A stretch of 64,000 bases of DNA from Rhizobium sp. CFBP 8762. GTDB lineage: Bacteria; Pseudomonadota; Alphaproteobacteria; Rhizobiales; Rhizobiaceae. Where the stretch lies: contig NZ_JACYUD010000002.1 of assembly GCF_014841565.1 (NCBI RefSeq), positions 228,628-292,627 on the forward strand. Reading direction: 5' to 3'. Below are positions 8,710-18,155 of this stretch, one piece after another (positions within the stretch are counted from its first letter, which is position 1; each line of letters begins with the position of its first letter). The notes under the pieces are model-generated. The model saw nothing but the letters and a program-made list of their open reading frames with translations. It searched no databases and was not told where the DNA came from. The translations under genes and the position numbers were made by a program.

Positions 8710-10500
8710 TCAGGGACGAAGGCGCTTTCGCCAGCTTTCTTCCCTGACGAAGTCCGGTAATTCGGACCCCGACATGGGATGTGCAACCCCATATCCCTGC
8801 AGTGCGGTACAGCCAAGGTTTGCCAGAATATTGGCATGGGCCGGCGTTTCGACACCTTCCGCAATAACCTCAATCGAAAGGGCTTTCGCAATATCGATGA
8901 TTGAGCGCACGATTTGTCGGCGCTCCTCCGAGTGATCAATGGGACAGATCAACTGACGATCGATCTTCAACCGCTTGGGTCGCAATCGAACAAGGCCGAC
9001 AATGGAGGCGTGGCCGGAACCGAAATCATCGATTTCAATCTCGATGCCAAGGGCTTTCAAGCGCTCCAGATTTGAGCCCATAATGTCCTCGAACTCGTCC
9101 AGAAAGATCGTTTCGAGCAGTTCGAATGACACACGCCCCGGCGGAATGGACATTTCCTCCAACTGACGGAACAACGAAACATTGCGCAGGCGCGACGCTG
9201 AAACATTGACCGAAAGATGTGGGACATCCAGATCCTTCGACAACCATAGCCGCAAGTCATTGAGGGCGGTTTTGAGGATCAATTGGTCCAGCACAGCCAC
9301 CAGTTCCAACTGGTGGGCTACGCGCATAAATTTGTCGGGGCCAAGCAGGCCAAGGCGTGGATGGTTCCACCGCGCCAAGGCCTCCACACCCGCAATATCC
9401 AGCGTCACCGCGTCAACCTGCAACTGGTAATGGGGAAAGAATTCACCGTTTTGCAGCCCGTCGCGAAACTCACTTTCGAACTGGTGGGCTTGATCGAGTT
9501 TCCGTTGAACGGACCGGGAAAAGAAGATTGCGCGATTTCGGCCCAGTTTCTTGGCGCGGTACAGCGCTGCATCAGCTTCGGCGAGCAGTTTTTGTCGGTC
9601 TTCGTTCGGGCCCCTGGCGAACGCGACGCCAATACTGGCCTCTATCCGGCAGGGACGACCCTCATAGTAAAAACGTTCCTGCAGGCGCGCATTGATCTTT
9701 CCAGCAAGACGTTTCAAATCACTTGTTAGCCCAAAATCCGTGATCAGCAAAACGAACTCATCACCTCCCATGCGTGCGATGAAAGCCTTGCCATCGACCG
9801 CGTCCTGAAGGATCAGCGCAACGCGCTGAAGAACCACGTCACCGGCACCGTGGCCAGCCGTATCGTTTATGTCTTTGAAATTATCGAGATCGAGCTGGAG
9901 GACCGCAACGCTGCGGATCGACATATCGCGACTGACCGCGTTGAACCGCTCCACAAAAAAACGACGATTGGGCAGGTCGGTCAAGTAATCGTGGTGGGCG
10001 GTGTACTCCACCTGTGCTCGGCTTTTTTCCAGCGCAACAGCACGTGCTTCCGCTTCACGTTTGCGCAGGTTCAGCTGTTGGTTCAGCAACACGTCGCTGG
10101 TCACGTCCCACTCTACTCCGATGAAGCCGCGGGCTCCGTTCGGGTCCTCGTAGTAGTGGCCTTTGGAGCGGATATAGCGAATGGAACCATCTGGCAAAAA
10201 AATCCGAAATTCCGATGCGTATCGGCTCTTGTTGGCGATGGCCGATTCAAATTCCCTGTGTGCGGCCTCGCGGTCTTCCGAATGAACAGTTTGACTCCAG
10301 ATAACATCGTCACTGGGGACACCTTTGGCCTGACCGGTTTGGTAAATGCGATGCATTTGCTCATCCCAGATCACCCGGCCAGTGGTTAAATCGTGCTCCC
10401 ATACCCCGATTTGAGAAGCATCAAGAGCGATTTCCAGCCTGCGCATGAGGCTGAGATACTCGGCCTCGGTCCGAGGCGCTGTGTGGACGTCCTGTTTCAA
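8710..10500 (-). CDS. PAS-GGDEF-EAL cyclic-di-GMP protein
   Basis: About 596 residues from the chosen start. A PAS domain (about 20-135; ALDASQIGVWEHD, then FIGVEWDVTSD) is followed by a GGDEF domain with an intact MGGDEF motif (244-249) and an EAL domain beginning VEALARWNHPRLG (EAL at 373-375), with LSVNVSASRL, ELLETIFLDEFE, EIDDFGSGHASI and EVIAEGVET retained. Both synthetic (diguanylate cyclase) and hydrolytic (phosphodiesterase) residues appear present; net activity unknown. No membrane helix, so probably cytosolic. Start uncertain: TTG 10500 has AGGGACAGGA upstream. The frame stays open to 10785, but that extension is not protein-like and overlaps the divergent dipeptidase. ATG 10446 is the next choice. 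Confidence 0.88.
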   Translation of the reverse strand: MKQDVHTAPRTEAEYLSLMRRLEIALDASQIGVWEHDLTTGRVIWDEQMHRIYQTGQAKGVPSDDVIWSQTVHSEDREAAHREFESAIANKSRYASEFRIFLPDGSIRYIRSKGHYYEDPNGARGFIGVEWDVTSDVLLNQQLNLRKREAEARAVALEKSRAQVEYTAHHDYLTDLPNRRFFVERFNAVSRDMSIRSVAVLQLDLDNFKDINDTAGHGAGDVVLQRVALILQDAVDGKAFIARMGGDEFVLLITDFGLTSDLKRLAGKINARLQERFYYEGRPCRIEASIGVAFARGPNEDRQKLLAEADAALYRAKKLGRNRAIFFSRSVQRKLDQAHQFESEFRDGLQNGEFFPHYQLQVDAVTLDIAGVEALARWNHPRLGLLGPDKFMRVAHQLELVAVLDQLILKTALNDLRLWLSKDLDVPHLSVNVSASRLRNVSLFRQLEEMSIPPGRVSFELLETIFLDEFEDIMGSNLERLKALGIEIEIDDFGSGHASIVGLVRLRPKRLKIDRQLICPIDHSEERRQIVRSIIDIAKALSIEVIAEGVETPAHANILANLGCTALQGYGVAHPMSGSELPDFVREESWRKRLRP

Positions 10501-10761
10501 TCCTGTCCCTGCATGACACTTATCGTTCGTGTCCAATTTTTTGTGATCCACTTGCACATTAACTGCGTCACCGGATAGCGAGTTCCCGTAATTTCCGCCC
10601 AAATCAACGTTGTTGCAGAATAGTGCGCAATTCCCATCAAAAATTAGTGTGTAGTGGAATTGAATTGCCCGTACCCTTCCCTTAGGGTTCACTATCATCG
10701 CCCGCCACCGCGCTGCCCCGAGTCTGACGCGGCATGTTGAAAGTGCTAGGAAATCAACAGA

Positions 10762-11811
10762 ATGCAAGTTGTTTTTGATGGTCATAACGATGTTCTGCTA
10801 CGGTTATGGTCCTCCAGGCGCAACGGGCGGGACCCGGTCACCGAATTTGCAACCGGAATCACAACGGGGCATATCGATGCACCTCGAGCACGGGCGGGTG
10901 GCCTCGGCGGCGGGCTGAGCGCAATCTACATTCCATCGGGCGATTTGACCCTGAAAGCGCCAGACGAAAAAGGTCACTACGCAACGCCGCTGGCGGACCC
11001 GCTGGAGCGTGCAGGCGCTCTTGATATCGCCTTGGAAATGGCCTCCATCGCAGTGCAACTGGATCGTGCAAACGCCTGGACATTGTGCACCTCAACGGCT
11101 CAGATCCGCGTCACCATGGAAAAGGGCATATTTGCATCAGTTCTTCATATGGAAGGATGCGAGGCCATTGATGCAGACCTTTCGACACTGGATGTCTTCT
11201 ACGCAGCCGGTTTACGGTCGCTTGGGCCGGTCTGGAGCCGCCATACCATATTTGGACATGGTGTTCCCTTCGCATTTCCCCAGTCGCCCGATACCGGGCC
11301 GGGTTTGACCGAAGCCGGTTTCCGGCTGGTCAAAGCCTGTAACGCGAGGGGTATCCTCATCGACCTATCGCATATCACTGAACAGGGTTTTTGGGATGTC
11401 GCAAAAATCAGCGACCAGCCTCTGGTCGCCAGCCATTCCAATGCACATGCGCTGACCCCCGTAGCGCGAAACCTGACCGACAGGCAGATGGACGCCATAC
11501 GCGACAGCCGCGGCTTGGCAGGCCTGAACTTCGCCACCACCATGTTGCGCGCCGATAGCCGTGAGACCGCCGATACGCCTTTGTCCGATATGGTCCGTCA
11601 CGTAGATTACATGGTTGAGCGAATGGGGATCGATTGCGTCGCAATCGGATCGGACTATGACGGCGCGACAATACCCGTAGATATTAAGGATGCTGCTGGA
11701 ACGCAGAACCTTGTTGCTGCACTGCGGGATGCTGGCTATGGTGACGAGGAACTGGCGAAAATCTGCCGTGACAACTGGTTGCGGGTGCTGGGCCAAGCCT
11801 GGCACGAGTGA
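10762..11811 (+). CDS. Membrane dipeptidase family M19
   Basis: 349 residues. The zinc-ligand motif FDGHNDVLLRLW (HxD) is at the N-terminus, HMEGCEAID gives the bridging Glu, and LIDLSHI plus ASHSNAHAL supply the downstream His residues; IGSDYDGA near the C-terminus carries the conserved Asp. Length fits bacterial M19 enzymes, which hydrolyse dipeptides, including ones with a D-residue. An AGGAAA ribosome-binding site precedes ATG 10762. First gene of an operon with a peptide-type importer, so it probably cleaves the imported peptide. No signal peptide seen, so probably cytosolic. Confidence 0.92.
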   Translation: MQVVFDGHNDVLLRLWSSRRNGRDPVTEFATGITTGHIDAPRARAGGLGGGLSAIYIPSGDLTLKAPDEKGHYATPLADPLERAGALDIALEMASIAVQLDRANAWTLCTSTAQIRVTMEKGIFASVLHMEGCEAIDADLSTLDVFYAAGLRSLGPVWSRHTIFGHGVPFAFPQSPDTGPGLTEAGFRLVKACNARGILIDLSHITEQGFWDVAKISDQPLVASHSNAHALTPVARNLTDRQMDAIRDSRGLAGLNFATTMLRADSRETADTPLSDMVRHVDYMVERMGIDCVAIGSDYDGATIPVDIKDAAGTQNLVAALRDAGYGDEELAKICRDNWLRVLGQAWHE

Positions 11812-11886
11812 GCAAAAACAGCATCCATATCAGCCGTTTCAACGGTTGGTGCGGATGTTCAAAAAATCAAGAACGAGGGAACAGCT

Positions 11887-13530
11887 ATGACACTTCTTCA
11901 ATTTGGCACATCACTGCGTGCGGCGACAGCGGGCGCAACGCTTGCCCTTATGGCGTTCAGCGCCGCGCCCGTTTTTGCGGCCACACCCAACGACGTGCTG
12001 GTACAGGCACTGGCTATCGATGACATCATCACGATGGACCCCGGCGAAGCTTTTGAGCTGAGCGCCGCTGAAATTACCGGCAATACCTATAATTTCCTCG
12101 TACGGCTGGATCTGGCGGACACCTCGAAGGTGAAGGGTGATCTGGCGGAAAGCTGGACGGTATCCGACGACCGCCTGACCTATACCTTCAAGCTGAAGCC
12201 CGGCATGACATTCGCTTCCGGTAACCCGATCACGGCCAAGGACGTTGCCTATACCTTCGAGCGCGCCATCAAGCTGGATAAAAGCCCGGCCTTCATCCTC
12301 GCGCAATTTGGACTCACCGGCGATACCGTCGCTGAGAAGGCGAAGTCAGTAGATGACACAACCTTTGTGCTGACTGTCGACAAAGCCTATGCCCCCAGCT
12401 TCGTGCTGAACTGTTTGACGGCGACCGTGGCAGCCGTGGTGGACCAGAAGCTGGTAACTGAGAACGCCAAGCCGATGACCGCAACTGATGACTACAAATA
12501 CGATACGGATTTTGGCAATGAGTGGCTGAAAACGCATTCTGCCGGGTCCGGCGCTTTCACGCTGCGGGAATGGCGCGCAAACGAGCTTGTGGTGCTGGAG
12601 CGCAACCCCAATTTTCCTGGTGAGGTGGCAAAGCTTGGCCGCGTGATCTACCGGCATATGAAGGAAAGCGCGGGCCAGCGACTGGCGCTTGAAGCAGGCG
12701 ACATTGACGTCGCACGCAATCTAGAGCCCGGCGATCTGGATGCGGTCTCGAAGAATGGCGATCTGGGCGTAACCAATGCGACCAAGGGCACACTCTATTA
12801 TTTTAGTATGAACCAGAAAAATGAAAATCTGTCGAAGCCCGGCGTCAGTGAAGCGCTGAAGTATTTGGTTGATTATGACGCCATCGGCTCGACGCTTATC
12901 AAAGGTATTGGCGAGGTTCACCAGAGCTTCCTACCAAAGGGTGTTTTGGGTCAATTGGATGAAATGCCCTACAAGCTCGATCCCGCGAAGGCCAAGGAGC
13001 TGTTGGCAAAGGCTGGTCTTCCAGACGGGTTTTCAGTGACCATGGATGTGCGCAACACGCAGCCGGTCACCGGCATTGCAGAATCGCTACAGCAAACCTT
13101 TGCGCAGGCTAATGTGAAGCTGGAAATCATTCCCGGCGACGGTAAGCAGACACTGACGAAGTATCGTGCTCGTACACATGATATGTACATTGGAGAGTGG
13201 GGGATGGATTACTTTGACCCGAACTCGAATGCCGAAACATTTACCAGCAACACCGACAATGCCGATACCGGTACCAACAAAACACTTGCTTGGCGCAATG
13301 CTTGGAATGTTCCAGAGCTGACCGCGAAAACTCAGGCCGCGCTGCTCGAAAACGATGCAGACAAGCGCGCTGAAATGTACCGTGAATTGCAGAAAAGCGT
13401 TCTGGCAGAGGGGCCGTTCGGCGTCATTTTCCAGCAAATCGCTGTCGCTGGCGTCCGCAAGAATGTGAAAGACTACAAGCTTGGACCGAGCTTTGACACG
13501 AACTATGTGTTTGAAGTCGCCAAGGATTAA
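11887..13530 (+). CDS. Peptide-type ABC transporter substrate-binding protein
   Basis: 547 residues. Signal peptide about 1-31 (cleavage after APVFA). Mature family-5 solute-binding protein: LAESWTVSDDRLTYTFKLKPG and SGNPITAKDVAYTFERAI are diagnostic, and YIGEWGMDYFDPNSNAETF is near the ligand site. Clearly a different branch from the DppA at 3122. With the dipeptidase upstream and the two permeases and two ATPases downstream it makes a complete second importer; the ligand is likely a peptide, possibly containing D-amino acids (inference from the M19 enzyme). A strong hairpin follows. Confidence 0.92.
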   Translation: MTLLQFGTSLRAATAGATLALMAFSAAPVFAATPNDVLVQALAIDDIITMDPGEAFELSAAEITGNTYNFLVRLDLADTSKVKGDLAESWTVSDDRLTYTFKLKPGMTFASGNPITAKDVAYTFERAIKLDKSPAFILAQFGLTGDTVAEKAKSVDDTTFVLTVDKAYAPSFVLNCLTATVAAVVDQKLVTENAKPMTATDDYKYDTDFGNEWLKTHSAGSGAFTLREWRANELVVLERNPNFPGEVAKLGRVIYRHMKESAGQRLALEAGDIDVARNLEPGDLDAVSKNGDLGVTNATKGTLYYFSMNQKNENLSKPGVSEALKYLVDYDAIGSTLIKGIGEVHQSFLPKGVLGQLDEMPYKLDPAKAKELLAKAGLPDGFSVTMDVRNTQPVTGIAESLQQTFAQANVKLEIIPGDGKQTLTKYRARTHDMYIGEWGMDYFDPNSNAETFTSNTDNADTGTNKTLAWRNAWNVPELTAKTQAALLENDADKRAEMYRELQKSVLAEGPFGVIFQQIAVAGVRKNVKDYKLGPSFDTNYVFEVAKD

Positions 13531-13546
13531 ACGCACTGCATCCTGG

Positions 13547-13577
13547 GCCTGAGCGCGGGACACCCCCGCGCTTAGGC
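13547..13577 (+). other. Strong intercistronic hairpin after the binding-protein gene
   Basis: Thirteen consecutive pairs (one G-U): 13547-13559 with 13565-13577, GC-rich, 5-base loop. No T tract follows, so it more likely protects the 3' end of the binding-protein mRNA or causes partial processing than terminates transcription. Confidence 0.7.
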
Positions 13578-13615
13578 TGTTCGATACGCTTTGCTGCTGA
13601 TCAAAGGTTTTGCTG

Positions 13616-14677
13616 TTGACCCCGACTTCACCCCTTATTGCCAAACGCCGTGGGCGCTCCGCGGTGTTTGGCTTGTCCCTTCTTCGTTTTCTGGCGATTG
13701 TGGCCACGACCTATTTCGGTCTGCTGGCCGTTACGTTTTTCATTGGCCGCGTGATCCCCATCGATCCCGTTCTGGCGGTGGTTGGCGACCGCGCTCCCGC
13801 ACATGTGGTGGAACGCGCCCGTGAAACGCTGGGCTTCAATCTTCCGCTCTACCAGCAGTTCTTCCTGTACATGAAGGCAGCGTTGACCGGAGATTTCGGC
13901 ATATCGGTGCTGACGAGCAATCCGGTTCTGACTGATATACGCAGGGTCTTTCCGGCCACGATGGAGCTGGCAACGGTCGGGACATTAATCGGCACCTTGC
14001 TTGGCGTCCCACTCGGCGTGCTGGCAGCGGTCAAACGCGGCAGTCTTGTGGATCAGGTGGTACGGGTCGTAGGATTGGTCGGCTATTCCGTGCCGATATT
14101 CTGGCTGGGCTTGCTGGCGCTTTTGTTGTTCTACGCGCGGCTGCAATGGGTTGCCTATCCCGGGCGCATCGATGTCGTCTATGAATACAGCTTCACACCG
14201 GTCACAGGATTTTACCTGCTGGATTCAGCTTGGCAGGGACAGTGGGACGTGTTCCGCGATGTGTTTCGCCACATCATTCTACCGGCAGGCTTGCTTGGCT
14301 ATTTTTCTCTTGCTTATATCAGCCGCATGACGCGCAGCTTCATGCTGAATGAGTTGAGCCAGGAATATATCGTTGCGGCCCGCGCAAAGGGTCTCTCCGA
14401 AAGCCGCATTATCTGGCGGCATGCGCTGCGCAACGCCGCCGTGCCGCTCATCACGGTAATTGCCCTGTCTTATGCCGGGATGCTGGAAGGCTCGGTGCTG
14501 ACGGAAACCGTCTTCTCGTGGCCGGGGCTTGGCCTCTACATCACCAATTCCCTGCAAAACGCCGATATGAACGCAGTGCTTGGCGGCACCATCGTTATCG
14601 GCTCGGTCTTCATTGGCATCAACATGGTGTCTGATCTGCTTTACCGGACCCTAGACCCCAGGACGCGCGCACGATGA
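13616..14677 (+). CDS. Peptide-type ABC transporter permease (DppB/OppB family)
   Basis: About 353 residues. An unusual basic N-terminus precedes the first helix; PIDPVLAVVGDRAP, LVGYSVPIFWLGLLAL, LSQEYIVAARAKGLSESRI (EAA loop) and ETVFSWPGLGLYI place it in the DppB family. No ATG is available near the expected start; TTG 13616, 8 bases after AAAGG, is preferred over TTG 13610. Overlaps the next permease by 4 bases. Confidence 0.9.
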   Translation: MTPTSPLIAKRRGRSAVFGLSLLRFLAIVATTYFGLLAVTFFIGRVIPIDPVLAVVGDRAPAHVVERARETLGFNLPLYQQFFLYMKAALTGDFGISVLTSNPVLTDIRRVFPATMELATVGTLIGTLLGVPLGVLAAVKRGSLVDQVVRVVGLVGYSVPIFWLGLLALLLFYARLQWVAYPGRIDVVYEYSFTPVTGFYLLDSAWQGQWDVFRDVFRHIILPAGLLGYFSLAYISRMTRSFMLNELSQEYIVAARAKGLSESRIIWRHALRNAAVPLITVIALSYAGMLEGSVLTETVFSWPGLGLYITNSLQNADMNAVLGGTIVIGSVFIGINMVSDLLYRTLDPRTRAR

Positions 14678-15591
14678 CACCAGCCTTTAGCCGACGTGAG
14701 TGGCTCCTTTCCGACCGTCCGCAATCGCGCATGCAGGCCCGTCTTGGCCGCGCCTATATGACGTGGCAGCGCTTTGCAGCCAACCGGCTGGCCGTGGTCG
14801 GCCTCGTCCTCATCCTGGCAATGATCCTCATCGCCTTGTTTGCCGATGTGCTGGCACCGCATTCGCCTGTGGTCGGTAATCTTGGTGGTGCGCGTCTGCT
14901 GCCTCCGGGTTCGCCCGAGTACCTGCTGGGCACGGACGATCAGGGCCGTGATATCCTGTCCCGCCTGATCTACGGGTCCCGTCTGACGCTGGCCGTGGTT
15001 GCGCTGGTGGCCATCATCGCTGCGCCCATCGGGCTGGCTGTGGGCGCAATCGCGGGTTATGCGGGCGGTTGGGTCGATGCTATCCTGATGCGCATTACCG
15101 ATATTTTTCTCGCGTTTCCGAAGCTGGTGCTTGCTCTGGCATTCGTTGCGGCACTCGGTCCGGGAATAGAAAACGCTGTTCTTGCCATCGCGATTACCTC
15201 GTGGCCACCCTATGCGCGGATTGCCCGTGCGGAAACTATGGCGGTTCGCAACTCTGATTATATTGCAGCTGTCCGGTTGATGGGTGCATCGCCGTGGCGC
15301 ATCGTGTTGCGACACATTATGCCGCTCTGTCTGTCATCCCTGATTGTGCGTGTTACGCTGGACATGGCGGGTATTATTCTCACAGCCGCCGGCCTTGGCT
15401 TCCTCGGTCTGGGGGCGCAGCCGCCCCTGCCCGAATGGGGCGCGATGATTGCCTCCGGCCGCCGGTTCATTCTGGACCAGTGGTGGGTGGCGACGATGCC
15501 GGGCATTGCAATTTTGATCGTTAGCCTTGGCTTCAACCTGTTGGGCGATGGCTTGCGGGATGCTCTGGATCCGAAGGAGAGCGGCCAATGA
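14674..15591 (+). CDS. Peptide-type ABC transporter permease (DppC/OppC family)
   Basis: 305 residues. LLGTDDQGRDILSRLIYGSR, NSDYIAAVRLMGASPWRIV (EAA loop) and GLGFLGLGAQPPLPEWGAMI are DppC hallmarks; it ends GDGLRDALDPKESGQ. About six membrane helices. Translationally coupled at both ends (ATGA overlaps with the permease before and the ATPase after). Confidence 0.93.
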   Translation: MTPAFSRREWLLSDRPQSRMQARLGRAYMTWQRFAANRLAVVGLVLILAMILIALFADVLAPHSPVVGNLGGARLLPPGSPEYLLGTDDQGRDILSRLIYGSRLTLAVVALVAIIAAPIGLAVGAIAGYAGGWVDAILMRITDIFLAFPKLVLALAFVAALGPGIENAVLAIAITSWPPYARIARAETMAVRNSDYIAAVRLMGASPWRIVLRHIMPLCLSSLIVRVTLDMAGIILTAAGLGFLGLGAQPPLPEWGAMIASGRRFILDQWWVATMPGIAILIVSLGFNLLGDGLRDALDPKESGQ

Positions 15592-16421
15592 CCAATCTGC
15601 TGACGGTTGAAGATTTGCGCGTTTCGTTTCCAACCCGCTCAGGCACCATAGAGGCTGTGCGCGGGGTATCCTTCACGTTGGGCAAGGAGCGGCTGGGCAT
15701 TGTTGGCGAGTCGGGCTCCGGAAAATCCCAGACGGGACGCGCTATCATGGGGCTGACCCCGCCCCACGCCAAAATAACGGCTAAAACGCTGAATTTTGCA
15801 GGCGTAGACCTGCTGACAGCTTCTGCCCACAGCCGCCGCCAGATGCGTGGCAACCGGCTGGCCATGATCCTGCAAGACCCGAAATATTCGTTGAACCCGG
15901 TGATGACCATTGGCCGCCAGATCGTTGAAACGCTTCGCACGCACCAGCGGATAAGCAAAGCGGATGCGCGGGCGCGTGCTCTGGCCATGCTGGAAGCCGT
16001 GCAGATCCGCGAACCGGAACGCGTCTTTGCTCTCTATCCGTATGAGGTATCCGGCGGCATGGGTCAGCGCGCCATGATTGCGATGATGCTGATTGCCGAC
16101 CCGGAACTGATGATTGCCGATGAACCGACCTCAGCGCTGGATGTCACCGTGCAACTGGACGTACTGCGCATCCTTGACCGGCTGGTGGCCGAGCGCGGCA
16201 TGGGGCTCATTTTCATTTCCCACGATTTGCGACTGGTCTCGTCTTTCTGCGACCGCGTCATCGTCATGTATGCCGGAAAGATCGTGGAAGAACTGGCCGC
16301 AATAGATCTCCCCAACGCGAAGCACCCCTACACGCAGGGCCTGCTGAACTGCATGCCGACCCTTGGTACGGACCGGCACCCGTTGCCCGTCCTGCAACGC
16401 CAACCGGAGTGGGCACTATGA
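15588..16421 (+). CDS. Peptide-type ABC transporter ATPase (DppD family)
   Basis: 277 residues. Walker [10 protein letters not shown]-loop MILQDPKYSLNPVMTIG, Walker B LMIADEPTSALDV, switch FISHDLRLV. The ABC signature reads VSGGMGQR, with Gly-Met in place of the usual Gly-Gln, a variant found in some DppD-type ATPases. Overlaps neighbours on both sides by 4 bases. Confidence 0.93.
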   Translation: MTNLLTVEDLRVSFPTRSGTIEAVRGVSFTLGKERLGIVGESGSGKSQTGRAIMGLTPPHAKITAKTLNFAGVDLLTASAHSRRQMRGNRLAMILQDPKYSLNPVMTIGRQIVETLRTHQRISKADARARALAMLEAVQIREPERVFALYPYEVSGGMGQRAMIAMMLIADPELMIADEPTSALDVTVQLDVLRILDRLVAERGMGLIFISHDLRLVSSFCDRVIVMYAGKIVEELAAIDLPNAKHPYTQGLLNCMPTLGTDRHPLPVLQRQPEWAL

Positions 16422-17170
16422 CCATCGCCCTCAACATCCAAAATCTGAGTGTTGTTTATGACGCATTCGTTGCGCTGAATGACGTCAGCCTTTCGGTCGA
16501 GCGGGGCGAGTCCTTCGGTCTCGTCGGGGAATCCGGTTCCGGCAAGTCAACGCTTCTGCGCGCTGTTGCCGGGCTTGCACCCGTGCATTCCGGCACCATA
16601 ATGGTCGAAGACATAAAATTTTCGGGCAGTCAGCGCGACAAGGCATTCTACCGTCAGGTGCAAATGGTGTTTCAGGATCCCTATGGCTCGCTGCACCCGC
16701 GCCAGACCGTAGACCGTCAATTGCTGGAGCCGCTCGCTATTCACGGCATCAGCGACAGTGAGCCACGCATCCTTCGTGCACTGGATGAAGTGGGCCTCGG
16801 CTCAAGCTTCCGGTTTCGCTATCCTCATCAACTGTCCGGCGGACAACGGCAACGCATTGCAATTGCCCGCGCCTTGATATTGGAACCGACGCTGCTGTTG
16901 CTGGACGAACCGACCTCCGCGCTTGACGCGTCCGTTCAGGCCGAAGTATTGAACCTTTTAGAGCAGGTGCGCCGGGAGCGCAACCTCACCTTCGTTATGG
17001 TGAGCCACGATCTCGGCGTGGTGACCCATATGTGCGAGCGCCTGGCCGTCATGCAGAATGGCCGCATCGTAGAGCGCATATCGTCGGCGGGTCTGGTGGC
17101 CGGTCAGGTTGCCGATGATTATACCCGCAATTTGATGGTGGCTTCCAAAGGCTTCGTGCGTGTCGGGTAA
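16418..17170 (+). CDS. Peptide-type ABC transporter ATPase (DppF family)
   Basis: 250 residues. Walker [11 protein letters not shown]-loop MVFQDPYGSLHPRQTVD, signature LSGGQRQRIAIARAL, Walker B LLLLDEPTSALD, switch MVSHDLGVV. Shorter at the C-terminus than typical DppF (about 270-330). ATG 16418 is chosen for the ATGA overlap; a GTG three codons earlier is less likely. Last gene of the operon; the epimerase gene converges on it. Confidence 0.93.
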   Translation: MTIALNIQNLSVVYDAFVALNDVSLSVERGESFGLVGESGSGKSTLLRAVAGLAPVHSGTIMVEDIKFSGSQRDKAFYRQVQMVFQDPYGSLHPRQTVDRQLLEPLAIHGISDSEPRILRALDEVGLGSSFRFRYPHQLSGGQRQRIAIARALILEPTLLLLDEPTSALDASVQAEVLNLLEQVRRERNLTFVMVSHDLGVVTHMCERLAVMQNGRIVERISSAGLVAGQVADDYTRNLMVASKGFVRVG

Positions 17171-17176
17171 ACGCCA

Positions 17177-18106
17177 CTACAGCCGGGGCGCCTGCTCGCG
17201 CACCCGTTCCATGCTGTCGGCCGCTTGCCAACCGGTTTCCTGAAGCGCTTGCGAACTTGCGACCATTGCCCCGGTCAGCGTTGCCCAGCGCGACGCTTGT
17301 CCGACAGCCCCCATGACGTGCTGAACCATCCGCTCGGGAACGGAAAAAAGAGCAGGCGCGCGCCCCAAACCCTGCCGAACCGCCGTTACGATATCGCCAA
17401 TCGTCAAAGGCGCTTTGTCCGCTACGATGAACGTCTGGTTATCCGTGCTTGTCTCGGTGAGGCAGTGGTGAACCGCGTGGCACAGGGCATCCAGATACAA
17501 CAGAGAGCGTCTCCCCGAAAGAGACCGCAGTGGCAACGGAACCGGCAACCGGGCAACCTTGATCAGGGTTTTCCAATTGCCTTTGACCGCATCTCCATAC
17601 ACCACAACCGGGCGCAAAATCGTGTAGGGCCTGTTTTTCATGACGCTGGCAATTGCGCGTTCCGCATCCAGCTTGCTGCGCCCATAGGCATCCGTCGGGC
17701 GCGGCTCATCGGTTTCCCGCGCGACACTGTCATGCACCGGCCCACACTGCGCGCGGATCGACGACATAAAAATGAACTTACCTGTGATCATTCGATCTGC
17801 CGCTGCCGCAAGCTTCTCGGTCAGCACACAATTGACCTGATGATAGAGATCGTCCGAAATGGGCAAACGGCTGTGCGCAATCGCTGCAGCATGGACGACA
17901 TGATCCACACCTGACAGCAATGATTCAAATTCCGCTGTGGGCGCATCCGGCTGCGGTATCGCAAGTGCCGTGAACCCAAGATGTTTGATCATCTCAGGAT
18001 TGCGCGATGCAACGATCACCCTGTAGCCTGCGGACTTCAGAAACGGAACGACCGCCTGCCCCACAAAGCCGGACGCACCGGTTACCAGCACTGTTTCTGC
18101 GTTCAT
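17177..18106 (-). CDS. NAD-dependent epimerase/dehydratase (extended SDR)
   Basis: 309 residues. Rossmann nucleotide-binding motif TGASGFVGQAV (about 9-19), active-site Ser in IFMSSIRA and YGRSK (YxxxK). The fold resembles UDP-glucose 4-epimerase/dTDP-sugar reductase relatives, but the substrate cannot be told. It lies between a peptide operon and a galactofuranose-type importer reading the same way, so a role in sugar metabolism is possible but only inferred. 49 bases separate it from the permease gene upstream on this strand, so it may be co-transcribed. Confidence 0.85.
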   Translation of the reverse strand: MNAETVLVTGASGFVGQAVVPFLKSAGYRVIVASRNPEMIKHLGFTALAIPQPDAPTAEFESLLSGVDHVVHAAAIAHSRLPISDDLYHQVNCVLTEKLAAAADRMITGKFIFMSSIRAQCGPVHDSVARETDEPRPTDAYGRSKLDAERAIASVMKNRPYTILRPVVVYGDAVKGNWKTLIKVARLPVPLPLRSLSGRRSLLYLDALCHAVHHCLTETSTDNQTFIVADKAPLTIGDIVTAVRQGLGRAPALFSVPERMVQHVMGAVGQASRWATLTGAMVASSQALQETGWQAADSMERVREQAPRL

Positions 18107-18155
18107 GTTCTGCCTGCTTCAATTCTTGCAGGCTCATATAGAACAGTGCGCTGTC

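Noticed and set aside
10501-10785. N-terminal extension of the PAS-GGDEF-EAL protein
   Set aside because: Extension is not protein-like, holds several Cys and rare runs, and would overlap the divergent dipeptidase start.
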